DNA from: Furcasterigmium furcatum
Taxonomy: Eukaryota > Ascomycota > Sordariomycetes > Glomerellales > Plectosphaerellaceae
Assembly: GCA_001599815.1 (NCBI GenBank)
Contig: BCIA01000004.1
Span: 4,862,082-4,926,081, forward strand
Direction of reading: 5' to 3'
DNA: 64,000 nt
The translations under genes and the position numbers were made by a program. Below are positions 12,176 to 24,262 of this stretch, one piece after another. Position 1 is the stretch's first letter. Each line of letters begins with the position of its first letter. The notes beneath the pieces are model-generated. The model saw only the letters and a program-made list of their open reading frames with translations, had not been told where the DNA came from and searched no databases.

Positions 12176-13778
12176 GAGCGGCGCAGGTGTTCAGACAGAC
12201 CGGGGGAGGAGAAGTTGTCTGGTTGCTGTCTTCACCCCAGCTTGTCGAAGCGCTGGCGGTGGGAAAAAGCGCTACCGCAGGCGCAGGATGGAGACTTTGG
12301 GCGTATTATCGCGGATTATGAACTCATCGGGTACGGGTTGGACGACGCGGTTGGTGGGAGATGACGAGTGGACCGACAGTCGGTCCACGGCACGGCTCGT
12401 CAGAAGATTCGGGTGTGGTGTCGGGTTCTCGCAGGAGGGGATGGATCGTTCGTTCGCTATGGGCGCAAGTATGCAAGGCCGAGTAAAAATGTCGGTTGGG
12501 GATGGAGATCCTGAGTCGGGGGTAGCGACTGCGAAAGGACATGAGTTGGAGGATGAACGCGCGAGGACAGAAGATCTGCGAAAGATTGTGGAATGCCGTG
12601 GAGGAGGTTGATTTGGGTGGAGACCTTTCCAGGATGGCGGTAGGGATCTGGCGTACCTGATATTCGAATGTCGTGGTCGGGACCTCTCTGCGCTCGTTTG
12701 GAGAGGGATTGAGTCGCAATTGGTGGGATTTGGGAGCCGCGTCGCAGGCTCAGGCAGTGGGAGGTGCGGTGGACGAGCAGGAATGGCGGTCGGGGAGGAA
12801 ATGTGTCGACGCGTGGGCTTGGGAATATCTTCAGTCAGGAGAAAAGTGGTGGTTGCTACAGAGGCATTCCTGGCTCCTTCTCCAGCAGCAATGGTGCTTC
12901 CACTTCTGCAGACGCCCAATCGGGGAAGGCAGCGAAGATGCCTGATTGGACACGGTGCGCCAGGGCACCTCAAAAGTGGAGAGGCCGGTAGGAGGAGAAG
13001 GGGAAAGCTGAGGAAGGAGCCACTAACTGGCCCCTGCGTCTTGCAGGCAGGTGCTGTTCCTGGATCAGGTCCTGCCACTTGCACGTGTGGCACCAGGTGA
13101 AGGATGATTAAGCTACCCCTGAGCGAATCCAGTCCCTCGTCCCTCCAGGGCCCATTTGCATCTTCATCCATCCGGTGCATCCACCATGCGATCGATCGAT
13201 GCCAACGCGATGAGCAGAAAGCATTCTGTGACAGGTGCCATGGATGCTTAAGGTATCACCCCCCCCCCCCCCCCCCCCCCCCCNNNNNNNNNNNNNNNNN
13301 NNNNNNNNNNNNNNNNNNNNNNNNNNNNNGGCCGGCCGGGTCTGGGTGGTGCCCCCCCCCCCCCCCCCCCCCCCCCCATTTCCCTCAATTGCCCGAGCGC
13401 ACGGGTTTGAGCCGGCACAATTCCTGCCATGCTTGACAAGCTTGGCTACGCTCAGACCTCTTGTGCAAGCTTACTCTGGCCAACGAGGAGGCGGGCCAAC
13501 CACGCCTCATTGTTCAATGGTTTGTGTTGGAGCGCATGTTCTTCCACGTTGTGGCTGCTGCACGTCCACGAGGTGAGGCGTGACTCTGCAGACCAGTTTC
13601 AGCGGCATTCCGTGGCTTTTCCAACGGCTCAGACATGTGTCTGAGGCGATGTTCATGCATCGATCGCATCACCGACAAACGACAGCTCTTCCTTTTGACA
13701 TTCTGCTGCTTATTCCAACCTCCCTAATGAGCGTCGCTCCGCGAACAGTGGGAGCCTCGGTCACCATGCCCAGCCCGT
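12176..13778. other. Intergenic region with assembly gap
   Basis: Upstream region of the DOCK gene and 3' flank of the Zn2Cys6 gene. Long ORFs on both strands (for example 12272-13180 minus) overlap each other and have low-complexity Pro/Ser/Arg composition with no family signature, so I call no gene. It contains the poly-C/N block described separately. Confidence 0.5.
13259..13377. repeat. Poly-C / 46-N gap / poly-C block
   Basis: A run of 25 C (13259-13283) is followed by 46 N (13284-13329), 22 bp of unique sequence, then a run of 26 C (13352-13377). The N run is unresolved sequence, not biology. The two long homopolymers on the same strand suggest a G/C-tract the assembler could not cross, and the gap size may be arbitrary. 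Confidence 0.95.
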
Positions 13779-15657
13779 CTAAGTCGGCACCGACTCGCCG
13801 CCGAGCTCATCCGAGGCCCTGGAGTCCAGCTGCGCCAGATAATCAAGCAATTGTGCAAACTGATACTTGGCCTGCGCCTTGATAGACTCGTTGCTTGCGT
13901 TCTGGACTAGTTCGAGCAAAATGCTTCCGGTGCGGCGTGTTCGGTCGACCTAGACACATCGAATGTCACCAGTCAGCTGCCATAACTCTTCATCGCATCG
14001 CGGCAGGATACTCACCGCCGGCTCTCCCTGCGTCTTGAACACTACAAAAGGCACATTCTGCAGCTCATGCAGGAAGTCCTGCACGATTTCCATCTTCCGA
14101 AGGTCCCAGGAGACCTTGGAATCGCCGAGTCCGACCACCCAGCGGGCGTTGTGGAGGATGCATTTTTGCAGGATAATGAGCTTGATGCAGTGGAAGGACG
14201 TCATGATGTTGCTTCTCGCAGCCACGAGACATGTCTCCTGGAATCGCGCCGCCTCGGGATCCGATGTCTCGTCGACGTGCCGGCCTGGATGCCGCAACCA
14301 ACCCGGGAGATCATCGATGATGCTCGTGAATATTCGGTAGAGTTCCACCAGACGCCCCGAGCCGGGCGTTTCGACTCTCCTGCTGACGGTATCGTCGGCG
14401 TAGGATCCATCAATCAACGGCCGGGACTTGATGCCGGCAAGCAGGTTGATGGCCGCGGACCACATTTGCTGCTTCAAGTGGAAGGCAATCTGTACCCGGG
14501 ACTCTAAGGGCGCCTGATTGACCATCCTAGTCATGTCAAGCTGGGGGATCTCTGCTGGGTCAGCGTATTCAAGAACAGTCAGATCTCGTTCAAAGGCCCC
14601 TTCGTGGATGATGAAGACACGGGTCTCGAGAACTGCCGAGGCCCTGTCCGAAAGGTACAGCAGCCAGAAGATCGACCGCAGCAGTTGCGATTCAAGTGCT
14701 GAAGGCCGTGCGATGGCCGTCTCGTCGTACAGGTGAAGTCGCAGCGCAAGCAGGGCGGCTCCCAAATGGCATTGCGCGGCTGCGCCGAGTTTTCCGCTCG
14801 AGTTCTGCATCGCGGACGCATGCCAGGCTCGTATGAGCAATGAGGTCGAATCGGGGTGTTCAAGGTCATGCGACTCATAATTCAGGAGCATCGCTCGTGA
14901 GGCTTGAAGGAACGGGTTCGTGAGGATGCTCTTCTGTGGTATCAGAGACTCGGGCACCACAGAGGTTACCAACGCGCAAAGAGCAGTGATGAGAGTGAAA
15001 CTTTTCATCAACGCCAGGTGTGTAGGCTGTCCAGCGAGGTGGGAGGTCGAGCCAATGTACGCCGGAGGGTCCTTGAAGCGGAGGAGAGGAACGCTGGCTC
15101 GGAGGGTGGGCTCATGGCCAACCGGAGTATGAGGAAAGATGAACTGCACGAACAGATCGATGCATCTGCTCGCGATATCTTCGACTGTGGTACCGTCAAG
15201 AAGACCATGGAGATGAGCCACCAGGTTTGTGCGGATGCTCATGGGGTCGAAGGCTCCATCCCCGATGGCGTACGAGACCTGCAGGCTCGGCACATGATCG
15301 ACTGTGGACAGGGTTGATCTCGAGGAGCCGAAATGGCCATCAAGCTGCGTCCTAGGACTTGAATAAGAAACGACCGTGCTGATGTCGCTCGAGGGAGACG
15401 CCAGCCCGGGTGATGCCAGGGTGTCCAGCGGCCGCTTCCTGACACTGCGGCCGCGCTTCTGGGGAACAATCGTGTATGCGCAGGGGAGCTGAGAAGTCCT
15501 GCAGTTTCCACAGGGCTCAGTGCCGTCACATTTTACCTTCCGTCGCTTGCATGCATCTGGAGCGTGGTGAGCCGGCAGAGCCCGAGGCAACGGGTCGGAA
15601 AGGGGGCAGGGGTAGGGACTTACCACAAGCACGGCTGACATACGAGCTGCGAGGCAT
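13779..15657 (-). CDS. Zn2Cys6 transcription factor, MAL-activator-like
   Basis: Three exons: 15657-15624, 15556-14016, 13949-13779, giving 581 residues. The first tiny exon is needed: it supplies the first zinc ligand, completing Cys11-x2-Cys14-x6-Cys21-x5-Cys27-x2-Cys30-x6-Cys37. A basic linker (QKRGRSVRKR) follows the cluster, as in yeast MAL activators. The last intron (14015-13950, GTGAGT...CTGAC...TAG) removes an in-frame stop and adds 56 residues ending in a glutamine/leucine-rich helix. Residues 150-530 look like the helical fungal-specific regulatory region. Family role: nuclear, sequence-specific DNA binding to CGG-type half sites, often inducer-dependent. It is transcribed away from the MFS sugar porter, with 762 bp between the start codons, which suggests it controls that gene and the GH43 beyond it (inference). 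Confidence 0.9.
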
Positions 15658-16419
15658 CCCGACTCCCGAGAGCCTTGAGCTCAGATGGCACTGGCGCGCT
15701 TAGAGAGGAGCCATCGACAGCCGTGATCATCCACGTGGTGTTGGAGGGAATCCCGAGACCTTGGGATGCGCCGTGGAATAATCGTGGGGCTCAAGGGGAT
15801 GAAGTAACACCGCCCGGTTAGAACTGGAATTTAGCCGGGAGAGAGTTCAAAAGTTCCACGGAATAATTATGGAACTCACCCCATCCCGATGCCCATTCCG
15901 CCAGGGATACCGCCAGTTCCAGAGACACTAAAGGCAACATCCAGCAGCCAGCCGGTGCGGGGTGATGCTAGACTCATGAGTTCCGAGCCAGTCATGCGGA
16001 ATTATCTCGCCTTCACTCATAATATCTCAGCAAAATCGATGTGTCCCGCCCCATGGGGACCTCGCGTGTTCCCCGGAACCCCTTAGCGGACTTGGCCATG
16101 TCGATGCCCTCGAGTCAGTCGTCAACCCCACCACCGTGGTCCCTTTACCCCTGCGAAGGTTCCTTCACCTCATTCGACTTTCTGCCGTACAACCTGGACC
16201 TCTGCTGCCTCGGGCAGGCCATGGTCTATGCAGAACGTCTCGCTAGATTCGCCGACACCAGCCGAGCGCATCGGGAGGCTCTCTCCTCTGCATGTATATA
16301 TATCAAGGCGACGCCCATCGTCCTGACTTCTCGATTCGTGTCCCACCGTCAGACTGAGTCACTCCAAGAGGGCCTTCCTCCAGATCTATCTCTATTGTTT
16401 ACTCGACGGACCTCTCGCC
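15658..16419. promoter_or_regulatory. Divergent promoter between Zn2Cys6 regulator and sugar porter
   Basis: This 762-bp gap separates the two divergent start codons. It holds three related elements: gtggaataat (15773-15782), cacggaataattatgg (15857-15872) and gcggaattat (15996-16005). A GGCTAA hexamer, the core of XlnR/Xyr1-type sites, is on the minus strand at 15831-15836. A clear TATA box (tatatata, 16296-16303) lies about 120 bp before the porter ATG. Assignment of the repeated element to the neighbouring regulator is inference. Confidence 0.55.
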
Positions 16420-18302
16420 ATGGCTTCAAACACTGACACCAACACCAAGCCGGTGTCCGAGAAGCCGGACGTCGCCCATGTTAACCGAGATGTCGACGAC
16501 ACCGCGATGAAGCCCGATGAGCTCGTCGTGGACGCCGCTGCCAAGGGCCAGGCCACCTCTGGTTACGAGAACCTGACGGTTTGGCAAACGGTCAAGAAGT
16601 TCAAGGCTGCTTCCACCGCCTGCCTCTTCGCCGCTTTCAGTGCCGGAACTGATGGGTACCAGCTCGCGTAAGTCTATTCCGCCTCCGACTCGCCCTTTGG
16701 GCTAAACGGACATAACCTGGGTCCCTGTGGCTGACTTTCTGTTCCTCGTGCAGCATGAGCGGAGGCATCATGGCCAACAAAGGCTTCGTCCAGCAGTTCG
16801 CAACCGAGGTCAACGCCGACGGGCAACGCTACCTCGCCTCCGGGATCATCAGCGGATGGGCTGCGTCGCAGAACGTCTGCCAGATCATCGGTCAAACTGG
16901 CCTCGGCTTCATCTGCGCCCGCTGGGGACGCAAAACCGGCATGTACACCCTCTGGTTCATCCTCATGCTCAGCGTCCTCACGGAGACGCTGGCCAGGGAC
17001 TGGAAGGTCTGGCTGGTTGGCAGGGGTCTCGGCGGCATCGGCGTCGGCGGCCTGCAGACGACCATCCTGGGCTACATCGCCGAGGTCGCGCCCGTCAGGA
17101 TCCGCGGCGCCATGCTGATGCTCTACAGTTTCTGGTGGACTATCGGCGCGTTCTGCACACACATTGCTCTGCAGAGCATGAACAAGATCGACCCGTACAA
17201 CTACCTGACCCCTATCTACACCCAATGGGGCCAGATCGGTCTGATGCTCACGGTGTACATCTTCCTCCCCGAATCCCCTGCTTGGTGCGCCACAGTCGGC
17301 AAGGAGGAGCTCGCGAAAAAGTCGCTGCGGAAACTGAACCGCGGTGTCGAAGGCTACGACGCGGACCACCAGTACCAGATCCTGGCCCTGAACGTGGAGC
17401 ACGAGCGCGCCCTTGCGGTGGAACAGCGCAACGAGAAGTGGTGGGCCATCTTCAAGGGGACGGACGGTAGGCGAACGCTCACCGCTCTCTGGACCATCGT
17501 CGCGCAGCAGTTCCTGGGCCTCGCCCTGTTCGGCAGCTACGGCACCTATTTCTTCCAGCAGGCCGGCCTTGAGGACCCCTTCCAGATCAAGGCCATCACC
17601 ACGTCTCTCCAGATTGTCACCGTCGTTGCCGCCGTGTTCGGAGTTGACAAATTTGGACGTCGGCTCATGGCCTGCACCATGACTACGCTGATGTGGATTA
17701 CCTGTGTCGTTGTTGGTATTCTGGGCGTTGTCCCTGAGACCAGCGCCACGACTCCTGTGTTTGTGTTGTTCACTTGCTTGTGGAGTGAGTTTTGTTGCCT
17801 CTTCTTACGCATTTCTTCTGGCTGACAGCAGCGTGTTCCAGACCTCGGTATCGCGGCCAACGGTGCGGCTGGCTGGGGATACATCGGCGAGATCTCGTCT
17901 CAGCGCCTTCGACCGTATACTTCTGGATTTGCTGCGTCCGCAAACTCTATTGGAGGTCTTATCATGACCGTTCTCACTCCATTCATGATCAACGCCAACC
18001 AATGGAACTGGCGATACCGCACTGGCTGGTTCTACGCGGGAGTTGGCCTGCCGTGGGTCATCGGAATCTGGTTCTTGGTCCCCGAGACTGCTGGGTAAGT
18101 ACACAGCGCCAACTTCTAGCTTCTCCTGTCTGAGTAGAAGCTAACTAAAAACTCCAGTCGTTCTGCCGCTGAGCTGGATGAGCTTTTCGAGCGCAAGATT
18201 AAGGCCTGGCGGTTCCACAAGACCGAGACCGCCACGCAGCTTCTCGTCAAGAGCGAGAATTTGGCCACGAGGGAGGATGCCGCGAGGGCCGCCGTCTTTT
18301 GA
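16420..18302 (+). CDS. MFS sugar porter (hexose/oligosaccharide transporter)
   Basis: Four exons: 16420-16667, 16754-17784, 17842-18094, 18158-18302, giving 558 residues. A hydrophilic N-terminus of about 65 residues precedes a 12-segment sugar-porter fold. Family motifs are visible: ARWGRKTG after TM2-3, PESPAW before the central loop, DKFGRR after TM8 and LVPETAG after TM12. These mark the sugar-porter family of the major facilitator superfamily, proton-coupled importers at the plasma membrane. The long N-terminus and the segment GTDGYQLAMSGGIMANK resemble fungal alpha-glucoside/oligosaccharide permeases more than small hexose facilitators, but the substrate cannot be read directly. It lies between a divergent Zn2Cys6 regulator and a co-directional intracellular GH43, so arabinoxylan- or xylan-derived sugars are a reasonable guess. 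Introns are 57-86 bp. Confidence 0.93.
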
Positions 18303-18802
18303 GACCGCAAGCAAGAATCGACGAGGAACCCGGCCTCGCGCTGAATGATGCAAAGTCCCACGGAGGGTGAGGGCGTGGAAGTCAGCTGGACGATCTCCGC
18401 AACCGGGATATGCACTCGGATACTGTTCTATCCCAATATCGACTTGGTAGTAGTCCTAGTTCGTCTGGATGTTGGTCAGGGAATCCGGGAATTAACATGG
18501 CGATCCGCTGCCGGCATCCACATAATTTCCGCGGAATTATTCCTCATGGCCCCTATCTCCACCGATCAAAAGTGCCCATGGGGATGCCAAGATAGTCGTG
18601 AGATCCCTCGGAAGCCCTGGCACTGAAGATGTGGCTGTGACAGTTTGGCGGCTGTCCCTCTCTCCCGCCATCCGAACCGTGATCCAATATTCGTATATGA
18701 CTAGCCTTCGTCTGCACGTGTATCTCAACACTTCACCAAATCAATCCAGGTTCTCTCTTGTCTTTGTTTAGTGGTCTGCGTAGCGGATGCTCTCGAGACA
18801 TC
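18303..18802. promoter_or_regulatory. Promoter of first GH43 gene with near-palindromic CGG element
   Basis: A 500-bp gap with no gene. At 18522-18540 the sequence ataatttccgcggaattat is an almost perfect inverted repeat (one extra T) centred on CCGCGG, that is, two everted CGGAATTAT half-sites. A degenerate copy (cgggaattaa) occurs near 18486. The same half-site occurs in the regulator/porter promoter. Confidence 0.5.
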
Positions 18803-20517
18803 ATGGCAGGAAGGACGACATATCATAATCCCATTGTCACAGGGTTCAACCCGGACCCTTCCGTTGTTCATGTGGACGGAGTCTTTTACCTGGTGACATC
18901 TACTTTCCATGTGTTTCCCGGCCTGCCAATCTACGCATCGACCGATTTGAAGACTTGGAAACTAATCGGTTCAGTCACCTCTTCACTCAGTCGGGATCAC
19001 CAGCTAACCTCCCACCAGGTCATGGCTTACACCGCCAAGAGCAGCTCTCGCTGTTCCACGCAAACTCCAGGCTGGTCCATCTCGACACGGGAGAAGACAT
19101 GGTCGCAACCGGCGGGCTCCAGGCCCCAACCATCCGCCACCACCAGGGCAAGTTCTACATCATGGGAACCAACATCTGCCGCCCCACGGCAGGCTCGTCC
19201 TCCAAGCAGAACTTCGTCCTCTCCACCACGGACATCTGGAGCGGCGAATGGAGCGACCCCGTTTTCTTCGACTTCAACGGCATCGACACCAGCTTCTTCG
19301 TGGACGACGACAACCGCATCTACGTCCAGGGCGCGTGGATGCACGACCGGAGGGAGCAGCCCACGAGCACCATCTACCAGCTCGAACTGGACCTGGACAC
19401 GGGAAAGGCCCTCTCCGACACACGGTCGATATGGGAAGGCCACTTCCGGTACGACACCGAGGGGCCGCACATCTACAAGCGAGGGGAGTACTACTACCTC
19501 CTCGTCGCCGAAGGCGGGACGTTCGAGCACCACAAGCTCTCGATCGCGCGGTCGAAGAACATCTGGGGACCGTATGATAGCTACGGCGACAACCCGATCC
19601 TGACAGCCGACGGAACGGACGGGGAGATCCAGGGCCTCGGCCACGGGGAGCTGTTCCAGGACGGAGACGGGGACTGGTGGGTTGTGGCGCTCGGATTTCG
19701 CAGCCGGGATGGCATTTGGCCGCTCGGTCGCGAGACGTTCCTCTCCAAGGTGGAATGGCCGGAGGGTGGCTGGCCCAAGGTCGAGCAGCCCAAGCTGTCG
19801 TTCCAGGGGAAGAAGCTACCGACGACCGAGTTGCCCGGTGGGAAGAACGTCAGCGACCTGGTCCATATCCGGGGTCACCTGGACGAGAATTACCAGATCT
19901 CGGGAGAGGGGGAACAGCAAGTCATCCGTCTTCGTCCTGGATGCGCGACTCTCGGAGACGCAGAGGGGATCCCTACATTCCTCGGAAAGCGCCAGCAGGA
20001 GCTCTCGGTTGTGGCCCAGGTGGTCCTGGACATCAGCGGCGCAGGCGAGGATGCAAAGGGGCAGATGGTCGCAGGGCTGACGGTGTACACGGATCCCCTG
20101 CGGTATGCCTCGCTGGCGTTCGACTTTGCCAGCTCCCAGGTGAAATGCAGGGCGGTCAGTGTGCCGCGACGGACCACTCAGGAAGCGTCGTATGGCATCG
20201 ACTCCGATTCGACGGCTGTCAGACTGAGGATCGAGTCCAATGGCAAGGAGTATGTCATGTCATTCCTGCAGATGAGGGAGGGGAAGACCGAGGCTTCCGA
20301 GAAAGAATGGCAGACCGCTGGGTCCGTCGGCGTAAAGGATCTGTGGGCACGTTTCTTCACGGGGCCAATGCTCGGAATCTTCGCGGAAGGGCGGACGACT
20401 GGAGATGCGACACTCGAGGCGTCATTCTCAGGCTTCGAGGTAGAAGCTCGTCGAGATGACGCTGCTCAGGAAGGCCAATCAGGCACTAAGAGCCCATGGC
20501 AATGTGCGGTCTCTTGA
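18803..20517 (+). CDS. Intracellular GH43 beta-xylosidase / alpha-L-arabinofuranosidase
   Basis: Two exons, 18803-18968 and 19019-20517, giving 554 residues. The 50-bp intron (gttcag...ccaccag, branch gctaac) was placed because its removal restores the family segment IGHGLHRQEQLSL. A five-bladed propeller with the three GH43 acidic residues is visible: general base Asp18 in NPDPS, pKa modulator Asp145 in GIDTSFF, and acid Glu203 in TEGPH. A C-terminal beta-sandwich of about 200 residues follows, as in XynB-type enzymes. No signal peptide or membrane segment is seen, so the enzyme should be cytosolic and act on imported oligosaccharides. The exact specificity (xylose or arabinofuranose) cannot be read. 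A homologue without the intron sits at 28411-29934. Confidence 0.92.
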
Positions 20518-22847
20518 ATTGGCTCGACTGGTTTCAACAACTCAAGATAGCCAGGCTGCGCATTAGAGTGTCTAGATTAGCTTGCACCAGGAGGTTAGAC
20601 GCAAAGAGATACCGAGGTCCCCAACGAACGGAGGATTTCCGACGCGGCATGAGCTTGTTCTGGTCTCTGAAGAAGCTTAACTGAACCGTCCGAAGGGCCG
20701 CGACCATGTAGCAACGGCCACCATCAGGTTGGGTGGCGCCAGTAGTGTTCCGGAACTTCCGGCGTTGGGTGTCGGTGAGTCGGCGATGTAGGCGCCGGCG
20801 GACATTATTGTGTTCCCGTGCCCGAGGGAGCCGCGGACCAAGGGGCATCCGACGGAAGGCCTGGAACGAGATGCAACGATGACTGCTGATGCTTATGTAT
20901 TGCTCGTATGCATTCGCATTCTGAGTCGTTCCAGAGTCAACTGAGCGGTTGGTTCGTGCGTGGTAAGAATTCGTCTCGGACTTTAGAAGGTGTCTCGTAT
21001 AGAGTATCCGGACCCGAGCTTCCCAACTCGATGAGGGCGATGCCGAGCGTCCCGGCCCGTTGGAATCCCTGGGCAAGCGCCCAGCAGGCCCACGGCACAG
21101 GGCAGCAATTTTCTTCGGCTTGATGCAAGTCCACCAGGCGTTGGCACACCCATTTCACGTTGGTGGAGGCTGGTAAGCACAGTCAGAAACCGCGTGTCTG
21201 ACTTTAGTCGTGCTTCTTTGAATGGCAGAAACGAACGGTCCGCCGGCGAGAGAGTGAGACAGAATAGCGCAGCCACTTCCGTACGCCACGAAACGGGACG
21301 TCGGGGCCCGTGGTCAAGACATCCAGATGACGATCATCAGAGGCGATGAAAGCGAAACTCTCTTCAATGCAGAGAAACGGTCGTTGACATTAGAAAGGAA
21401 AGCGACAGCCCATGGGCAGCCCCTGCCGAGAGGCAGTGACGACGATAGTTCCAGACAAGGCCGCTAACCGTGTTGGGAGAATCCCTTATTTCGCGGGCTT
21501 CGGCGGAAGAGCCAGCGGGGCGGAGCTTGGCAGAGCCAGCGATCATTTCAGTGGTGGAGGGCGGGCGAGACACGCTAAAAGCCGCACCGATCGGGTCTCG
21601 TGCCCAATTGCCGGTGTTGGTCTGCAGGGCTCGAGGACAAGGTTTGGCTCAGGACGCGACTAGAGATGCTCCTCGTCCAGGTGACGGCAGACGGCGTACA
21701 TAGCTTCCCTTCGCTCCGCCCATGCGCGGAGCTATCTACGAGCAATGAGGTACCCGAGACTGGAACGCATGGATTCCCGAAGCCCGGGCGATGATGCCAC
21801 GCCGCATGGGGCCAGGCCCAAAGGGGACAAGCCCGATGTGCAGACAATCAACGGCCCACGCGACCAGTCCGACACCAAGACTCTCTTCCCTCACTCACCA
21901 CCACCTGGACCCGCGGACGGGACGCTTCCAAGCAGGCAACCGTATTTCATTGGCTCCAGGGCGATGGAGGATGTGATGGGCCGCTGGGTCTTGTCGCGTG
22001 TCGGATCCTTACAGGCACCAACGTCGCCCATCCACAGGGCTGGTCCTCGGGCAAGTCGGGTGGTGTTTGCTGGCGGACCTGGCAGAGAAGTGGTACCAAG
22101 AAGTCCAAGACGACCAAGACGACACCCCCCCATCTCCGCAGAACTTGGCCGCCGAACGACAAGAAAAAGATGGCATTAAGACGGGTCATGCATTTACTAA
22201 GGTCCAAGATGCTTGGCCGTATTCCCACGGCTGCCCAGGGAAGGGGGTTGTTGTTCTGATCGATCCCTTTTCTCATCTTCTCCATCTTCACTTCCTCATT
22301 CATCCATCACCACCAAAAAGGCCAAACCTCCGCAGCATCACCACGTCGTCTCGTCTCACCACGCCGACGTCACTCCGCTGCCGCCGTCCATCCCACCCGA
22401 CCCCGGCGGGCTTAGCTTAAACGGCGCATCGGTCACGGGCAAAACCCAGCGTGGGCGCCCCGATACCTCCGAGACTCGTGCTGTTTTGCCCCTTCCTCGT
22501 GCAATTACCGGCCTTCCGGACTCCCGAGATCTGGGTTCTTGACTCGCCTCAAGTTGCTCTCCCGCGCCTTCCAAACCGTTTGACGATCGGATTGCATTTT
22601 CTGGCCAGGCGCATTTTCACAGCGAACTTCTTCCCTTGAGCCACGTCCGCCGCCACCCACGTTTCCTCCTTCCTTCTCACCCATCTCAGGTCACCCACCA
22701 TCAAACCTCCGCCTCATTCAAAGTCTTCCAACCTTAATATCCTAGGCCGCCACTCCCTCTTTCTCGCAACCCCAAGCACCGCTACGCTAGGATACTGGTC
22801 AGGTCACACCCAGTTTCGACCTCGCGCGTCACCAACAGTCGAGCAAG
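20518..22847. other. Long intergenic region, no supported gene
   Basis: 2.3 kb with only overlapping short ORFs on both strands (for example 20534-21076 minus) that lack family signatures. The last 600 bp are rich in C/T (for example 22620-22760) and look like the promoter and leader of the PAP2 gene. Confidence 0.5.
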
Positions 22848-24262
22848 ATGGGTATCGGTGCTGTCGCCGAGCCCTTGGTGGTCATCACCCTTCTTTTTGG
22901 CGGCACCTGGTTCAACCGCAACACCGGCCGCGACGATGCCTATGACAACCTAGGCTGGACAGCCGAGGCCATCGATCATGGCGAGAGCAAGCGAGACGAC
23001 GACCGGGGAAGCCCCCGCATCTCCGGGAACACCACGCCCAGATCAGACGACAACCTGCTGTCCACGTCCTCAACCCTCGCCGCACACGAAGAGCCCTCGC
23101 GAAGGAAGAGGAGGGTCAAGTTCTTCAAGTACCAGACGCTTGTTTCGACACCCAACACCAGGGTCTTCAAGGACCGCCTGCTCAGCCGCCTGCTGCGCAA
23201 GTTCCCCTTCCTCGTCGAGGCCTGGTACTGGGCCCTTATCTACTGGGTATGTCCTCACCCTTCTCCCAGTATCATGGATCACAGCATCTGACATCTCAAA
23301 GGTCTACCAAGTCGGCCGTGCAATCACCGCCCTCACCCTGAACGAGGGCACCGTCGACGTCGCCCGCCGCCATGCCCTGCAGCTCATCCACATCGAGCAG
23401 AGCCTGCACATATTCATCGAGGGCCCCGTCCAGCAGTACTTCCTCCAGTACCCCACCGTCATGCACTGGATCAACCGCATCTACTCCTTCATCCACATCC
23501 CCGGCACCATCCTCTTCCTCGTCATCCTGTACTACGTCACCACCAGCCGCCGCCGCCGTGCCATCTCCGCCAAGATGGCCGGTAACGACAGCGCCGTCTG
23601 GAGCTCGGCCGGCCCCGCACTCTACGAGGCCCGCCGCCGCACCATGGCCACCTGCAACCTGCTCGCCTTCGTCGTCTTCACCCTCTGGCCCTGCATGCCG
23701 CCTCGTCTGCTGAGCGACCCCGACTACAACGGCCCCGACGCCAAGGAGTCCAAGAGCTTCGGCTTCATCGACACCGTTCACAGCGCCGCTGGCGAGAGCA
23801 GCGTCTGGACGACCAACAAGTTCTGCAACCAGTATGGTACGTAAAGTTTGGCCTGAGCCTCGAGAAGCAAAGATGCTAACATGAGCCCTCACAGCCGCCA
23901 TGCCCTCGCTCCACTTCGGCTACTCCCTCCTCATCGGCCTCACCGTCGCCACCCTGCCCATGAACAACCTCCGCACCCGTACCTGGAAGCGCGTCGCCAT
24001 CGTCATCGCCGGCCTGTCCTACCCCGCCCTCATCCTGACCGCCATCGTCGCCACCGCCAACCACTTCGTCCTCGACGCCGTCGCCGGCGCCATCGTCTGC
24101 GGCATCGCGTGGCACGCCAACGGCATCCTGCTCAACCTCCTCGTCATCGAGGACTTCTTCCTCTGGGCCCTGAGGATCCACAAGCCCGTCAACTACACCG
24201 ACCCCGAGACCTCTCCCGAGGACGCCGGCTGGAGGCCCAGCGCCATCGTCGACCAGGCGTAA
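22848..24262 (+). CDS. PAP2-superfamily membrane protein (Aur1/IPC-synthase-like)
   Basis: Three exons: 22848-23246, 23302-23836, 23895-24262, giving 433 residues. An N-terminal hydrophobic segment precedes a hydrophilic, Ser/Arg-rich loop (about 25-110), then several membrane segments. The conserved phosphatase/phosphotransferase boxes are split by intron 2: AMPSLHFGYS (C2-type PSxH) at the start of exon 3 and ANHFVLDAVAG (C3-type HxxxD) further on. The segment HIEQSLHIFIEGPVQQY is typical of the PAP2_3/inositolphosphotransferase group, which includes fungal inositol phosphorylceramide synthase. Family role: transfer or hydrolysis of phospho-headgroups at an internal membrane. It is not the canonical essential Aur1 by eye, so an uncharacterised lipid phosphatase or transferase is the safer call. 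Its place inside the carbohydrate island may be chance. Confidence 0.88.

Noticed and set aside
12272..13180. 302-codon minus-strand ORF upstream of the DOCK gene
   Set aside because: Low-complexity Pro/Ser/Arg/His composition, competing plus-strand ORFs over the same bases, and no domain or splice context.
13104..13576. ORFs reading through the N gap as poly-Pro or poly-Gly
   Set aside because: They translate homopolymers and unknown bases; not evidence of a protein.
20534..21076. 180-codon minus-strand ORF in the GH43-PAP2 gap
   Set aside because: Arg/Ser-rich, no domain, no splice partner; likely chance.
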